This document shows, piece after piece, positions 1 to 8,360 of a stretch of 31,203 nt of DNA. Where the stretch lies: contig CAUDEL010000038.1 of the NCBI GenBank assembly GCA_958448555.1, positions 1 through 31,203 of the forward strand, written 5' to 3'. Numbering within the stretch: position 1 is the stretch's first letter; every line of letters begins with the position of its first letter. The notes below the pieces were generated by a model that made no database searches, was not told the DNA's origin, and saw only the letters and a list, made by a program, of their open reading frames with translations. The stretch comes from Limiplasma sp958448555. Lineage in GTDB: Bacteria; Bacillota; Clostridia; Christensenellales; Aristaeellaceae. Made by a program: the position numbers and the translations under genes.

Positions 1-424
1 CCACGCGGATGTCCTTGCTCATGGCCAGGATCATCTTGCGCAGGCTCTCGGCCTTCTGCTCCTCGCGGTTGGTGAAGTCCAGCTTATCCAGCTTCGTCAC
101 GCCGTCCACGAGCTGCGCCACCTCGTCCCCGAACTCCGCACGGATGGTGTCCAGCGTAATGTCCTTGCAGTCCTCCACCGTGTCGTGCAAAAACCCCGCG
201 GCAATCGTCGGCGCGTCGATCATCAGATCCGTCAGGATGCTTGCCACCGACACCGGATGGATAAAATACGGCTCGCCGCTTTTGCGCGCCTGTCCCCTGT
301 GCGCGTTTTCGGCAAACTCATAGGCCTTTTTGACCAGCAGGCAGCCGTCGCCGGGGTGGTGCTTCTGCACCCGCGCCAGCATCTTTTCCAGCGGCATGCA
401 CTCGTTGGTGATATAGGTAAGCAT
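1..424 (-). CDS. rel: Rel/SpoT-family (p)ppGpp synthetase/hydrolase, N-terminal part (runs off window)
   Basis: The first 141 codons are present; the gene continues past the left edge. The translation opens MLTYITNECMPLEKML and carries the HD hydrolase domain of long Rel/SpoT enzymes: GEPYFIHPV (His56), FLHDTVED (His80-Asp81, the metal-binding HD pair, then Glu84-Asp85) and DGVTKLDKL, followed by the SLRKMILAMSKDIRV helix. Long Rel enzymes make and degrade the alarmone (p)ppGpp in the cytoplasm; the synthetase, TGS and ACT domains should lie outside the window. The ATG at 424 is preceded by GGGGTG, and the upstream acyltransferase stops only 4 bases before it. The gene therefore looks like the last visible member of the envelope/acyl operon, with translation probably coupled. 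Family assignment is firm; bifunctionality is inferred from the intact HD residues. Confidence 0.93.
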   Translation of the reverse strand, partial: MLTYITNECMPLEKMLARVQKHHPGDGCLLVKKAYEFAENAHRGQARKSGEPYFIHPVSVASILTDLMIDAPTIAAGFLHDTVEDCKDITLDTIRAEFGDEVAQLVDGVTKLDKLDFTNREEQKAESLRKMILAMSKDIRV

Positions 425-428
425 CGTG

Positions 429-1193
429 TCACCCCTGTTTCGGGAAAAACCTGTCCTGACCGACGTGCTTGACGTAGGTGTACAGCGTGTCCGTGATGGT
501 CGCCCCGGCGTTGACGTAGACGCGCAGGACCTTGGCGTTGTTGCTGACGATGGTGGAGGTCAGGCGCTTGCAGTCGTGCGTGAAGCAGGTGTCCAGCGTC
601 TTTTTGTGAAGCAGCGCGCCCATGCCGCGGTCGCCCGCCTCGTCGTACATGCCCATGAGCACGGGATCGACCGTGGTTTCATCCTTGCGGCAGATGACGA
701 AAAAGCCGATGGGCTTGTCGCCCGAGAGCACCTCGTAGAGAAAGCCTCCGCGCTCCAGCATGCTCCCCAGCCAGTTGGCGTAGCGGTTGCCGCCCTTTTC
801 GCGGCCGAAGGCGGGGTCGATGCTCACGCGGTCGCTTTTGAACACGCCCCGGCGGATCAGGCCGTAGATGCGCTCGCGGTCGGCCGCTTCCGTGCGCTCC
901 ACCACGCTCAGCCCCCGGTCGAACCGGGCGATGGAGGCCGGCATGTGGTACTCGTCCCGGCGGATCATCACATGAAAGACCATCTCCACGAACGTATAGC
1001 CCAGGGATTGCATCGAAAACAGCAGTTGCGGGCAATCCACCGGGGTTTTCACCACGATATATTCCGCGCCTGCCGCGATGATGCGCCTTTCCTCCTCCCT
1101 CAGCATCTCCGGCGCATCGGCGGCGTCCAGCAGGATCTCGTAGGCATCCACGCCCAGGTTTTCACGCTCCCAGACCGCATGCGTGGTCTTCAT
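429..1193 (-). CDS. GNAT-family acyltransferase, WecD-like
   Basis: 254 residues. The central stretch FKSDRVSIDPAF followed by NRYANWL (about residues 117-142) resembles dTDP-fucosamine/viosamine acetyltransferases such as WecD, which move an acetyl group from acetyl-CoA onto the amino group of a nucleotide-linked dideoxy-amino sugar. A GNAT core follows, with a short acyl-CoA-loop-like DRGMGA near residue 190 and the beta-strand/helix segment STIVSNNAKVLRVYVNAGA typical of the family C-terminus. The N-terminal third is less conserved and may hold the sugar-binding subdomain. It overlaps the glycosyltransferase upstream by 32 bases and ends 4 bases before rel. In this operon it is the natural candidate for transferring an acyl group onto a sugar. 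Whether the donor is acetyl-CoA or the operon's own acyl-ACP cannot be read from sequence. Confidence 0.8.
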   Translation of the reverse strand: MKTTHAVWERENLGVDAYEILLDAADAPEMLREEERRIIAAGAEYIVVKTPVDCPQLLFSMQSLGYTFVEMVFHVMIRRDEYHMPASIARFDRGLSVVERTEAADRERIYGLIRRGVFKSDRVSIDPAFGREKGGNRYANWLGSMLERGGFLYEVLSGDKPIGFFVICRKDETTVDPVLMGMYDEAGDRGMGALLHKKTLDTCFTHDCKRLTSTIVSNNAKVLRVYVNAGATITDTLYTYVKHVGQDRFFPKQG

Positions 1194-2172
1194 CCGCGTC
1201 CACCCCGCTTTCCTCGTTCCTCTCCTGCCCCGCGACCGTCCCGCGCGTTACGCTGCGCACCACGAACTGGGGCGAATGGTTGATGCTCAGATAGATGCGC
1301 CCAATATATTCCCCCATCACGCCGATCAGCGCGATAATCACGCCGCCCAGCAGCAATAGCACGGAAATTGTGCTCGCCCATCCGGCGGGGATGTCGGGAT
1401 TGAGGAGCTTTCGGATCACCGTCACCAGCGCGAATACCCCACCCACGGCCGCCGTCAGCCAGCCCGCGTAGCTGGCAAAGCGCAGGGGCTTGATGGAGAA
1501 GGCCGTCACGCCGTTGAGCCACAGGGCCACGAGCTTTTTGAGGTTGTAGCCGCTGCGGCCCTCCGCGCGCGCGCGGTGCTCCACGGGCACGTTGGCGTAG
1601 CGGCTCACGCTCTGGAACAAAAGGCCCGTCACGTAGGGGAAGGGGTTGGGGTACTGGAGCGCGGTGTCCACCACGAAGCGACGGCAGGCGTAGTAGCTGT
1701 TGACGGTCAGCTCCTTGGGCTGGCCGAAGAAGTAGTGGTTGCAGGCGGCGTTGAAGCGGCTGCCCAGGTTGCGAAGCGCGCTCTGCCGGCGCCTGGGGTA
1801 CTGGGCAAAGACGATGTCGTACCCCTCGGCCACCTTGTCGATGAGCTTGAAGCACTCGCAGGCGGGGGTCTGGCCGTCGTCGTCCAGACAGACGACGATG
1901 TCGCCCCGCACCTGATGGAAGCCCGCCATCACCGCGCTGTGCTGGCCGAAGTTGCGCGACAGGTCCACAAAGACGATGGCGGGGTCCCGCTCGCACAGCT
2001 GACGGATGGCGTCGGCGGTATCGTCGGGGCTGCCGTCGTTGACGAGGATGATCTCGTGGTCGTACTCGTCCGCGCGGGCGGCGAGCGTGTCGTTCAGCTC
2101 CCCCACCACCGCGCCGATGGTGTGCGCGGAGCGGTAGCAGGGAATCACGAAGGAAAGCAACGGTCTGGCCAT
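1162..2172 (-). CDS. GT2 glycosyltransferase, polyprenyl-phosphate type (ArnC/GtrB-like)
   Basis: 336 residues starting at MARPLLSFVIPCYRS, chosen because GAGGTG lies just upstream of the ATG; a longer in-frame extension has no homology and overlaps the reductase gene. The GT-A fold shows VNDGSPDDT (~40-50), the DDDGQTP metal/nucleotide site (~95), and the EGRSGYNLKKL motif followed by two C-terminal membrane segments (about 230-260 and 265-295). It ends with the GEYIGRIYLSINHSPQFVVR signature of DPM1/ArnC/GtrB enzymes. Such enzymes load a sugar from a nucleotide donor onto undecaprenyl phosphate at the inner face of the membrane, for later transfer outside by a GT-C protein. The two polytopic proteins at the start of this operon could be the partners. 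The sugar is unknown because no nucleotide-sugar synthesis genes are in the window. Confidence 0.9.
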   Translation of the reverse strand: MARPLLSFVIPCYRSAHTIGAVVGELNDTLAARADEYDHEIILVNDGSPDDTADAIRQLCERDPAIVFVDLSRNFGQHSAVMAGFHQVRGDIVVCLDDDGQTPACECFKLIDKVAEGYDIVFAQYPRRRQSALRNLGSRFNAACNHYFFGQPKELTVNSYYACRRFVVDTALQYPNPFPYVTGLLFQSVSRYANVPVEHRARAEGRSGYNLKKLVALWLNGVTAFSIKPLRFASYAGWLTAAVGGVFALVTVIRKLLNPDIPAGWASTISVLLLLGGVIIALIGVMGEYIGRIYLSINHSPQFVVRSVTRGTVAGQERNEESGVDADEDHACGLGA

Positions 2173-2189
2173 AGAGGCACCTCGTTTCG

Positions 2190-3389
2190 TCAGATGGCGG
2201 ATATGCGGCGGCTGAGCGTGCGGATGAGGTCGTAGCCGTCCCAGGTGAGTGAAAAGTCCATGGTGTGCCCCACGGGGGCGATGCGGTCCACGCCCCACAG
2301 GGCGTTTTCGCGCACGAAGCGCCCAAGCGCCTCCATCTCCAGCCCCAGATAGCTGAGCGTCTGGTACTTGCGCTTCACCACCGGAATCAGGCTGTCCAGC
2401 GTTTCGGCGGCGTACTCCACAAAGAAGCCGCCCGCGCAGCGGTGCTCGTCGATGTCCGGGGTGAGCGCGCTCACCCGAACGCGCACCACGGTGTTGTCCG
2501 ACATGGGCGCGATGGCCGCGCCCGGCAGCGCGGCGGCCGCGCGGTAGGCCGCGGTCAGCTTGTCCACCGCCACCACCGGCTCGATGGGATAGCGCGGCGC
2601 GGCATACGCGCGCACGGCCTCCCAGAAGCGCTCCTGCGCCGCCTCGACCTCCCCGTCCCTGCCCAGCCAGTACACCAGCCGGGGCGAGGTGCAGGCGTTC
2701 TGGTCGGTGAGGTAGGTGTCGTTGTAAAAGCCGCGCGCCGCGGCGGCAAGCGCCTGATCGTCCATGGCCAGCACGCGCTTTGCGTCCACGGCCAGCAGGC
2801 TGTAGCGGTCGGGGAAGGTCACCTCCACCGCGCGGGGCGGCAGCGGCGCCGTGCGCACGCGGCGAACGGTTTCGTCGCCGCCCCAGATGATGCGCGCGTC
2901 GCACTGGGCGCTCAGCAGCTCCGTCACGTCCTGGCGGTCGCGCGGGTAGATCACCACGCACACGTGGTTTGCCAGCCCCGCGTGCGCCCCCTCAAGAAGC
3001 GTGCGCATCACGCGGCAGATGATGCGCGTCTGCGCAAAGTCGCGGCTGGAAGCCTTGACCACGCAGGCGTTGCCCGCCAGCAGCCCCGCCGCCAGCGAAT
3101 AGGCGAAGTTGACCGGCACGTTGCTGGGCGCGATGTGAAACGAAATCCCGCGCCCCAGCCGGTCCGAAACCGCGCCCTCATATTCCCGCGCCAGCGCCTC
3201 CAGGTTCGCGCGGCGGCAGAAAAAGCCGAAGGCGACCACGTCCGGGTAGGCGCGCGCCTCGCGGTCGGCGATGAGGGCCGCGCCCAGGTCGGAAAGAAAC
3301 GCCATCACGCCATCGTCAAAGGGCACGAGGGGGCGGGCGCTCTGCCAGTCCCCGCCGCACAGGCGGGTATAGGGCTCATTTCTGCTCAT
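2190..3389 (-). CDS. LuxC-like acyl-CoA/acyl-protein reductase
   Basis: 399 residues, a little shorter than typical LuxC (about 480). The start MSRNEPYTR at 3389 is preferred over the in-frame codons further upstream, which lie deep inside the luxE-like gene; the chosen start overlaps that gene by 14 bases. The aldehyde-dehydrogenase-like fold shows an NADPH-binding region FHIAPSNVPVNFAYSLAAG (~84-102) and the catalytic-cysteine motif TDQNACTSP with Cys233. LuxC proteins take an acyl group from acyl-CoA or an acylated LuxE cysteine and reduce it to a fatty aldehyde with NADPH. The immediate upstream neighbour is a LuxE-like synthetase, as in fatty-acid-reductase complexes, but no luciferase genes (luxAB) are present, so light production is not implied. 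The substrate chain is unknown. Confidence 0.88.
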   Translation of the reverse strand: MSRNEPYTRLCGGDWQSARPLVPFDDGVMAFLSDLGAALIADREARAYPDVVAFGFFCRRANLEALAREYEGAVSDRLGRGISFHIAPSNVPVNFAYSLAAGLLAGNACVVKASSRDFAQTRIICRVMRTLLEGAHAGLANHVCVVIYPRDRQDVTELLSAQCDARIIWGGDETVRRVRTAPLPPRAVEVTFPDRYSLLAVDAKRVLAMDDQALAAAARGFYNDTYLTDQNACTSPRLVYWLGRDGEVEAAQERFWEAVRAYAAPRYPIEPVVAVDKLTAAYRAAAALPGAAIAPMSDNTVVRVRVSALTPDIDEHRCAGGFFVEYAAETLDSLIPVVKRKYQTLSYLGLEMEALGRFVRENALWGVDRIAPVGHTMDFSLTWDGYDLIRTLSRRISAI

Positions 3390-4446
3390 AGGTATCGCTG
3401 CACCCCCGCACCTCGGCGCGCTTGACGCGCCCCAGAATTTCAAAGCATTTGCCCTTGCGGCCGCAGGGGCAGTCGTCCTCGCCGAGGATGCGCCCCTCGT
3501 CCTCGGTGAGGAGCACATGGCCCGGATAGCTGCGCGGCAGCACGCTGGACACCTGAATCAGCCCCGTCTCGCCCACATCGGCCACGGAGAAGTCCCCCGG
3601 CCGCCGGATGGTCACGTCCGACCACACGGGCGCGTGCAGGTGGCCGTGCTCACATTCCATGTAGATGGTGCCGGTCTGCTCCACCATGCCATAGTAGTTG
3701 TGCACGCGGGTGAGGCCGCAGGTTTCCTGCAATTCCCGCTTGAAGCGCTCGGTGGAGATGTGCTGATCGGCCAGCTTCTTCCAGCCGCCGCCGTGCACCA
3801 GCACGCCGCGGCTGAGATCCGGATGGTAGCCCATCTCCCGGAGGCTGGCCACGAAGTGCTGCCAGATCATGAACGTGAAGCCGAAGAGGAAGATGTCCTC
3901 CCCCGCGTGCTTCTCAAGAAACGCCTCCAGCCCCTCCCTGTCCAGCGCCATGTGCTCGTCCAGCGCGAATACCTTGTCGCGCGCGAACATGCCAAAGCCC
4001 AGGATGCCCGCGCCCCGCGCCGAGAACATGGCGCGGTTTTTGATGACGGCGCTGGTATCGAGGATCATCATGGGCAGGCGCTGCTTGCCCAGGAACTCGC
4101 CCATGATGCGGCTCAGGACCTTGCTTTGCAGGGCGCTGGTTTCCCGGTCGAGGTAGATGCGGCTCACCTGCTGGCCCGTGGTGCCGGACGAGGTCATGGT
4201 GCGGTGCAGGGCTTCCTCGGGGACGCTCCTGAGCGTAAGCTCCTTGAACAGCCGCACCGGCAGAAAGGGCAGGGCCTCGAAGCCCTCCCCGCGCGCGGGC
4301 CAGGCGTCCCGCATGCGCGCATACTGGGGGCAGCGCGCGGCATGCCAGGCCGTCAGCTCCGTAAGCTCCGCGTCCAGAAAGGCCCGCTTTTTCGCCCGGT
4401 CCCATTCGTAGACGGGCAAAGAGGGCAGGTCGTTGACGTCATACAT
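3376..4446 (-). CDS. LuxE-like acyl-protein synthetase
   Basis: 356 residues, close to LuxE length (about 370). The adenylation P-loop TSSGTTGQQ (residues 85-93) and NYYGMVEQTGT (A5-like) mark an acyl-adenylate-forming enzyme. The C-terminus ends RAEVRGCSDTYEQK with Cys349 seven residues from the end, matching the position of the acyl-accepting cysteine near the LuxE C-terminus. A CPCGRKGKC cluster lies just before it, a cysteine-rich stretch also seen in PaaK/LuxE relatives. LuxE adenylates a carboxylic acid, loads it on its own cysteine and hands it to LuxC. Its ATG overlaps the stop of the preceding ligase gene within ATGTATGA, indicating coupled translation, and it overlaps luxC-like by 14 bases. 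The assignment is strong; the natural acid is unknown. Confidence 0.9.
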   Translation of the reverse strand: MYDVNDLPSLPVYEWDRAKKRAFLDAELTELTAWHAARCPQYARMRDAWPARGEGFEALPFLPVRLFKELTLRSVPEEALHRTMTSSGTTGQQVSRIYLDRETSALQSKVLSRIMGEFLGKQRLPMMILDTSAVIKNRAMFSARGAGILGFGMFARDKVFALDEHMALDREGLEAFLEKHAGEDIFLFGFTFMIWQHFVASLREMGYHPDLSRGVLVHGGGWKKLADQHISTERFKRELQETCGLTRVHNYYGMVEQTGTIYMECEHGHLHAPVWSDVTIRRPGDFSVADVGETGLIQVSSVLPRSYPGHVLLTEDEGRILGEDDCPCGRKGKCFEILGRVKRAEVRGCSDTYEQK

Positions 4447-5845
4447 GGTATTTCTCCAGCTCCCGGTAGAGGGTCTTGCCCGCGTCGTTCTTGGGGATGG
4501 CGTCCAGGTGCATCGTATGAAAGCCGCTCAGGTTCAGGCCTGTCTTCTCCGACAGCCAGGCGCGCATCGCGGGCAGCGCGTCCGCGTCGGTGGAGAAGAT
4601 CATCAGATGGTCGTCCCGGCCCGCGCAGGCACATTCCGCGTCCGGGAACGCCGCCTTGAGCATGCGCTCGGTCTCGTCCAGGTTGACGCGGTTGCCATAC
4701 ATCTTCAAAAACCGCTTCTTGCGGCCAACGACGGTGTAGCAGCCGTCCTCGTCCACCTGCGCCATATCGCCGGTGTCCAGCACGCCCCCGCGCTCGTCGC
4801 CCTTGGCAAGGTCGGCCCCGCACTGAGCGTATCCGAGGGTCACGTTTTCGCCATAGTAGCGAAGCTCGCCCGTCACGCGCGGCTCGGTGATGATTTCACC
4901 GTTCACGCCGATGAGCTCAAAGCGTCCGCCGGGGATGGCCACACCCATGGCGCCCACCTTGTCCAGGCTCATCTCCCAGGGCAGATAGGCCATGCGGGCC
5001 GTGGCCTCGCACTGTCCATACATGACGACGAACTTGCGCCCCGTGTCCCTGCACCACTGGGCAAAGCGGCGGTGCAGCTCGGGCAGGAGCTTGCCGCCCG
5101 CCTGGGTGAGCGTGCGCAGCGTGGGCAGGTCCATGCGGGTAAAGCGCATGCGGTCGAGCATCTCGTAGGTGTAGGGCACGCCGCCCATGCTGGTGGCCCC
5201 CGCCTCCCTGAAGAAGGTCCAGAAGTCGCGCTGGGCGATACCCTTCTCGGTCAACAGCACGGTCGCGCCCACCCAGAGGTGGGTGTTGAGGATGCTCAGT
5301 CCGTAGGTGTAGTTCATGGGCAGCGTCGTGATGGGTTTCTCCTGCGCGGTCAGCGCGAGGTATTCCACGATGCTTTCAGTGTTGGCGCGGATGTTCTCAT
5401 AGCTCTGGCGCACAAACTTGGGGCTGCCGGTGGAGCCGCTGGTGGTCAGAAGCAGCGCGAGGTCGTCATGCAGCTTCGTCTCCGTACCAAAGGGCGTTTT
5501 GAGCAGGCGGTAGCCAAAGCGCTCGTAGACGCTTTCGCATTTTTCCCAGTCAAAGCCCTCCGGCGCCCACAGGTACGCCGGGTGATACGCCTCGTACAGC
5601 GCCTTAAGCAGCTCCCGGTCGATGGAAGCCGCCAGCAGCGCGGGCACCACGCCGCCCTCGACCATGCCCGCGTAGCCCACGGCGCTGCCGAGGGTGTTGC
5701 CGCACAGGCCAAAGCACAGGCAGCGCCCGCCGATGGCCCCGCACAGCGCCTCGCCCTCGCGCGCAAGCTGCGCGTAGGTCAATGTCTGGCCGTGCTCGTC
5801 CTGAAGCGCCACAGCGTCGCCGAAGCGGTCAAATCTCCACATCAT
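4439..5845 (-). CDS. AMP-dependent acyl ligase (acyl-ACP/acyl-CoA synthetase family)
   Basis: About 468 residues from MMWRFDRFGDAVALQ. The frame extends to a TTG at 5875, but ATG at 5845 fits the domain start and gives the usual short overlap with the ACP gene; GGAG lies 13 bases upstream, so this start is moderately sure. All adenylation-domain cores are visible: LLTTSGSTGSPK (P-loop, ~135), YGQCEATARMAYLP (A5), GGVLDTGDMAQVDEDG (A7), GRKKRFLKMYGNRVNLDE (A8 hinge) and PKNDAGKTLYREL with the catalytic lysine near the end. These enzymes activate a carboxylic acid as acyl-AMP and pass it to a phosphopantetheine thiol. The ACP encoded directly upstream, overlapping by 17 bases, is the probable acceptor. 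The operon thus holds two different adenylating enzymes, this one and the LuxE-like protein. Confidence 0.9.
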   Translation of the reverse strand: MMWRFDRFGDAVALQDEHGQTLTYAQLAREGEALCGAIGGRCLCFGLCGNTLGSAVGYAGMVEGGVVPALLAASIDRELLKALYEAYHPAYLWAPEGFDWEKCESVYERFGYRLLKTPFGTETKLHDDLALLLTTSGSTGSPKFVRQSYENIRANTESIVEYLALTAQEKPITTLPMNYTYGLSILNTHLWVGATVLLTEKGIAQRDFWTFFREAGATSMGGVPYTYEMLDRMRFTRMDLPTLRTLTQAGGKLLPELHRRFAQWCRDTGRKFVVMYGQCEATARMAYLPWEMSLDKVGAMGVAIPGGRFELIGVNGEIITEPRVTGELRYYGENVTLGYAQCGADLAKGDERGGVLDTGDMAQVDEDGCYTVVGRKKRFLKMYGNRVNLDETERMLKAAFPDAECACAGRDDHLMIFSTDADALPAMRAWLSEKTGLNLSGFHTMHLDAIPKNDAGKTLYRELEKYHV

Positions 5846-6065
5846 ACTTGCGCAGAATCTCCTTCCCCTTTTCAAACGAGCTCAGGTCGATGATATCATC
5901 CATGTCCACCATGATGTCAAACGCATCCTCCAGCGCGGCGATGAGGGTCATGTGGCCCACGCTGTCCCACTGGTCGCTCTCGCCGTATTTGAGGGCGGGC
6001 ACGTCGCTTTCGGGCACCTCCAGCGCCTCGGAAAACGCCTTTACGTACTTTTCCAGATTCGTCAT
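5829..6065 (-). CDS. Acyl carrier protein (discrete)
   Basis: 78 residues, the standard size. The acidic four-helix sequence contains QWDSVGHM with Ser35, the phosphopantetheine attachment serine (canonical motif DSL), followed by an acidic helix II and DIMVDMDDIIDLSSFEKG. Holo-ACP carries acyl groups as thioesters in the cytoplasm. The ATG follows AAAGGAGCGG. It sits between an SDR reductase and an acyl ligase and overlaps the ligase, so it is most likely the carrier dedicated to this pathway and not the housekeeping fatty-acid-synthesis ACP: no fab genes are nearby, and the DSV motif differs from the housekeeping DSL. Confidence 0.93.
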   Translation of the reverse strand: MTNLEKYVKAFSEALEVPESDVPALKYGESDQWDSVGHMTLIAALEDAFDIMVDMDDIIDLSSFEKGKEILRKYDVEI

Positions 6066-6097
6066 TGCAATCCGCTCCTTTTCGTTATGTTCCGTTC

Positions 6098-6841
6098 TCA
6101 GAGGATTCCGCCGTCCACGCGCCAGACCTGCCCGGTCACGTAGCTGGCCCTGTCGCTGGCCAGGAAGGCCGCCACGTCCGCGATCTCCTCGGGCCTGGCC
6201 TTGCGGCCCATGAGGATGCGGCCCAGCTGCTCCTGCGTCACCTTTTCACTCAGCCCGCTCACCAGATCGGTGTCGGTAAAGCCGGGGGCCAGGGCGTTGA
6301 CGCGGATGCCCACGCTGATGAGCTCGCGCGCCATCTTCTTCGTGGCGGCGATCACCGCCGCCTTGGAGGCGGAATAATCCAGGCGGCTGTCGCCGTCGAT
6401 GCCGGCGACGCTGGCGATGTTGACCACCGCGCCGCATTTGCCCCGCGCCATGAGGCGCGTGGCCACGCGGCTCACCTCCACCAGGGCGAAAAAGTTCACG
6501 TCCATGATGCGGCGCATGTCCTCCTCGCCGGTCATCTGGAACATGCGGTCCTCGCCCATGACGCCGGCGTTGTTGACCAGCACGTTAAGGGGCTGCTTGT
6601 CCGCCATGACCTGACGGAACGCCTCCTTGAGCGCCGCCGCGTCGGTCAGCTCGCAGTAGACGGGCCTGATCCATCTGCCGTATTTCCCGGCGGTCATGGC
6701 CAGCCTCGCCTCGAAGCGCGCGTCCGGCGTGCGGGCGAAGGCCCACACGTTCGCCCCCTCGCGGGCAAACACCTCCACCATCGCCGCGCCGATGCCGCGC
6801 GCCGCGCCGGTAATCAGCGCGTTCTTTCCTTCCAGAAGCAT
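6098..6841 (-). CDS. SDR-family oxidoreductase, FabG-like
   Basis: 247 residues, typical of classical short-chain dehydrogenases. The cofactor loop TGAARGIG (11-18), the NNAG motif (~92), the catalytic serine in NIASVAG and the YSASK tyrosine-lysine pair are all present, and the C-terminus ends YVTGQVWRVDGG like FabG. Arg15 and the segment FARTPDARFEA after strand 2 would suit NADPH. FabG-type enzymes reduce 3-oxoacyl-ACP to 3-hydroxyacyl-ACP; a sugar or aldehyde substrate is also possible. The ATG follows GGAGG within the last codons of the membrane protein upstream, one base from its stop, and the ACP gene follows 32 bases later, so it probably acts on the ACP-bound acyl chain of this operon. 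That substrate is inference. Confidence 0.9.
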   Translation of the reverse strand: MLLEGKNALITGAARGIGAAMVEVFAREGANVWAFARTPDARFEARLAMTAGKYGRWIRPVYCELTDAAALKEAFRQVMADKQPLNVLVNNAGVMGEDRMFQMTGEEDMRRIMDVNFFALVEVSRVATRLMARGKCGAVVNIASVAGIDGDSRLDYSASKAAVIAATKKMARELISVGIRVNALAPGFTDTDLVSGLSEKVTQEQLGRILMGRKARPEEIADVAAFLASDRASYVTGQVWRVDGGIL

Positions 6842-6842
6842 G

Positions 6843-8360
6843 CTATTCCTCCTTCGCAGCGGTCACCTGCTGCTTTTGGTAATACTCCGCGTACAGGCTG
6901 AGGACGTAATCAAGGTTGTCCGCGTTGAGCGCGTCGCCCATGAAGGCGTCGGGAACATCGTCCACGGGCGCGAGCACGGGACAGGTGTTCTCCGGGTCGT
7001 TCATGGCGTCGTCCCGCGCGTCCATGGCCGCGTCATAGGCCGCCGCCTGGCCGCTGAGGAGCGAACGGGCCGCGCTGCCCGAGGCCATGTTTCGGATTCC
7101 CCAGTCCTCGCTCCCATCGGGACGGTAGCTTACGCAGCCCACCACCAGCAGCACCAGCGCCGCCGCGAACGCGCCGATGCGCAGCCCGTCGCGCCTCGCC
7201 GAGCCGATGGCCGCGAAGGGTAGGCGGTCCTCCGCGCGCCGCTGCGCCCAGCCCAGCCAGTAGAGCACCAGCGCGCAGCTCATGAGCACGAAGGTGTAAA
7301 AGTAGGTGTTGAGCGCCCTGCCGTCGCCCAGGTAGTTGCCGGTGTAGAGGGTGGGGGCGAGCTGCGCGCAGAACAGGCATACGCTGAGCACCGTGATCCA
7401 CACGGGATGGCCGAAGCGGCAGGGACAGCCGCGGATGGCCTCGCTCAACTGCCAGGCCACCAGCGCCCACACCACCAACAGCGGCAGGGAAAACCAGTGC
7501 CCCATAAGCGCAAGGCCGAAGTAGAACGCCTGCAAAACGGCCTTGGGAGCGCTCATGCCGCCGGAAAGGGTGGCGGCGCGCACGGCGTTGCCCGGCGCCG
7601 AGGCGCTGAAGGCAAAGCACGCCAGCAGCAGCACAAACAGAACGGTTTCGGCCACGCGGTCGCGCCGGCGCAAAAGCAACGCCCGCGCCGCCATCAGCGC
7701 GTCCACCAGCAGGCACAGAAGCAGCGTGGAGTACTTTGCCCCGCCCACCGCCACCGTCAGCAGCAGAAGCAGCGCGTACAGCGCCGTCTTCGCGCCCCGC
7801 CGCTTCGCGCGCTCAAAGCACAGCCACACGCCCAGCCGCACCAGCGCCACGGCCCACATCAGCGTGTAGGCCACGCCGCCGTTGAACCAGAAAAACGCCT
7901 CGCTCAGCTCCGGCACAAACTGCACCATCACAAACGTCACCGCACAAAACGCCGTCCAAAAGGCCTGCCGGTCCGCGCCCAGCCCCCTGACCAGCGCCTG
8001 CCTGAGGAAAAACCACAACGCAAACAGCAAAAACGTCAGCAAAAGGGCCGTCGTCAGCCAGTAGAGGTCCTCGTTAAACAGCGCGGGCTGAAGGGCGCTC
8101 AAAAAGGACGTGGTGTAGGTTCCCTCCCAGGTGTTGCGGATGCCTACGGTGTTCTGCACGGCGGCGCGCACCGTCTCCCGGAAACTCCCGGTCTCGCGCC
8201 AGGCATCGTGGGTGAGGATGGAAAAGCCGAAATCGTCGTAGCAGGCGTGATTGTAGGCCGACAGGGCGTACAGCGGCATCAGGCTCAAAAGAAGCCCCGC
8301 CACGCACAGCCACATCAGCGCCCGGCCGGACAGGCGGCGCCGGGCAAGCGCATGTTTCAT
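6843..8360 (-). CDS. Polytopic membrane protein, GT-C/DUF6056-like (copy 2)
   Basis: 505 residues with about ten hydrophobic segments: one N-terminal (~14-35), a series from ~100 to ~400, and a hydrophilic tail of roughly 75 residues. After the first segment comes NHACYDDFGFS, an acidic pair in the first outside loop, as in GT-C glycosyltransferases where such Asp residues are catalytic. GTYTTSFLSALQPALF and EAFFWFNGGVAYT follow. The same marks occur in the neighbouring upstream protein, so the two are tandem paralogues. The pattern recalls the DUF6056 family of unknown function, from memory only. A GT-C enzyme would use the polyprenyl-phosphate sugar made by the GT2 in the same operon to glycosylate an envelope polymer; this is inference from context. 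It overlaps the upstream gene by ATGA and ends one base before the SDR start. Confidence 0.8.
   Translation of the reverse strand: MKHALARRRLSGRALMWLCVAGLLLSLMPLYALSAYNHACYDDFGFSILTHDAWRETGSFRETVRAAVQNTVGIRNTWEGTYTTSFLSALQPALFNEDLYWLTTALLLTFLLFALWFFLRQALVRGLGADRQAFWTAFCAVTFVMVQFVPELSEAFFWFNGGVAYTLMWAVALVRLGVWLCFERAKRRGAKTALYALLLLLTVAVGGAKYSTLLLCLLVDALMAARALLLRRRDRVAETVLFVLLLACFAFSASAPGNAVRAATLSGGMSAPKAVLQAFYFGLALMGHWFSLPLLVVWALVAWQLSEAIRGCPCRFGHPVWITVLSVCLFCAQLAPTLYTGNYLGDGRALNTYFYTFVLMSCALVLYWLGWAQRRAEDRLPFAAIGSARRDGLRIGAFAAALVLLVVGCVSYRPDGSEDWGIRNMASGSAARSLLSGQAAAYDAAMDARDDAMNDPENTCPVLAPVDDVPDAFMGDALNADNLDYVLSLYAEYYQKQQVTAAKEE

Noticed and set aside
3376..4446. Bioluminescence operon
   Set aside because: luxC- and luxE-like genes are present, but there is no luxA/luxB luciferase or luxD; the context is glycan modification.
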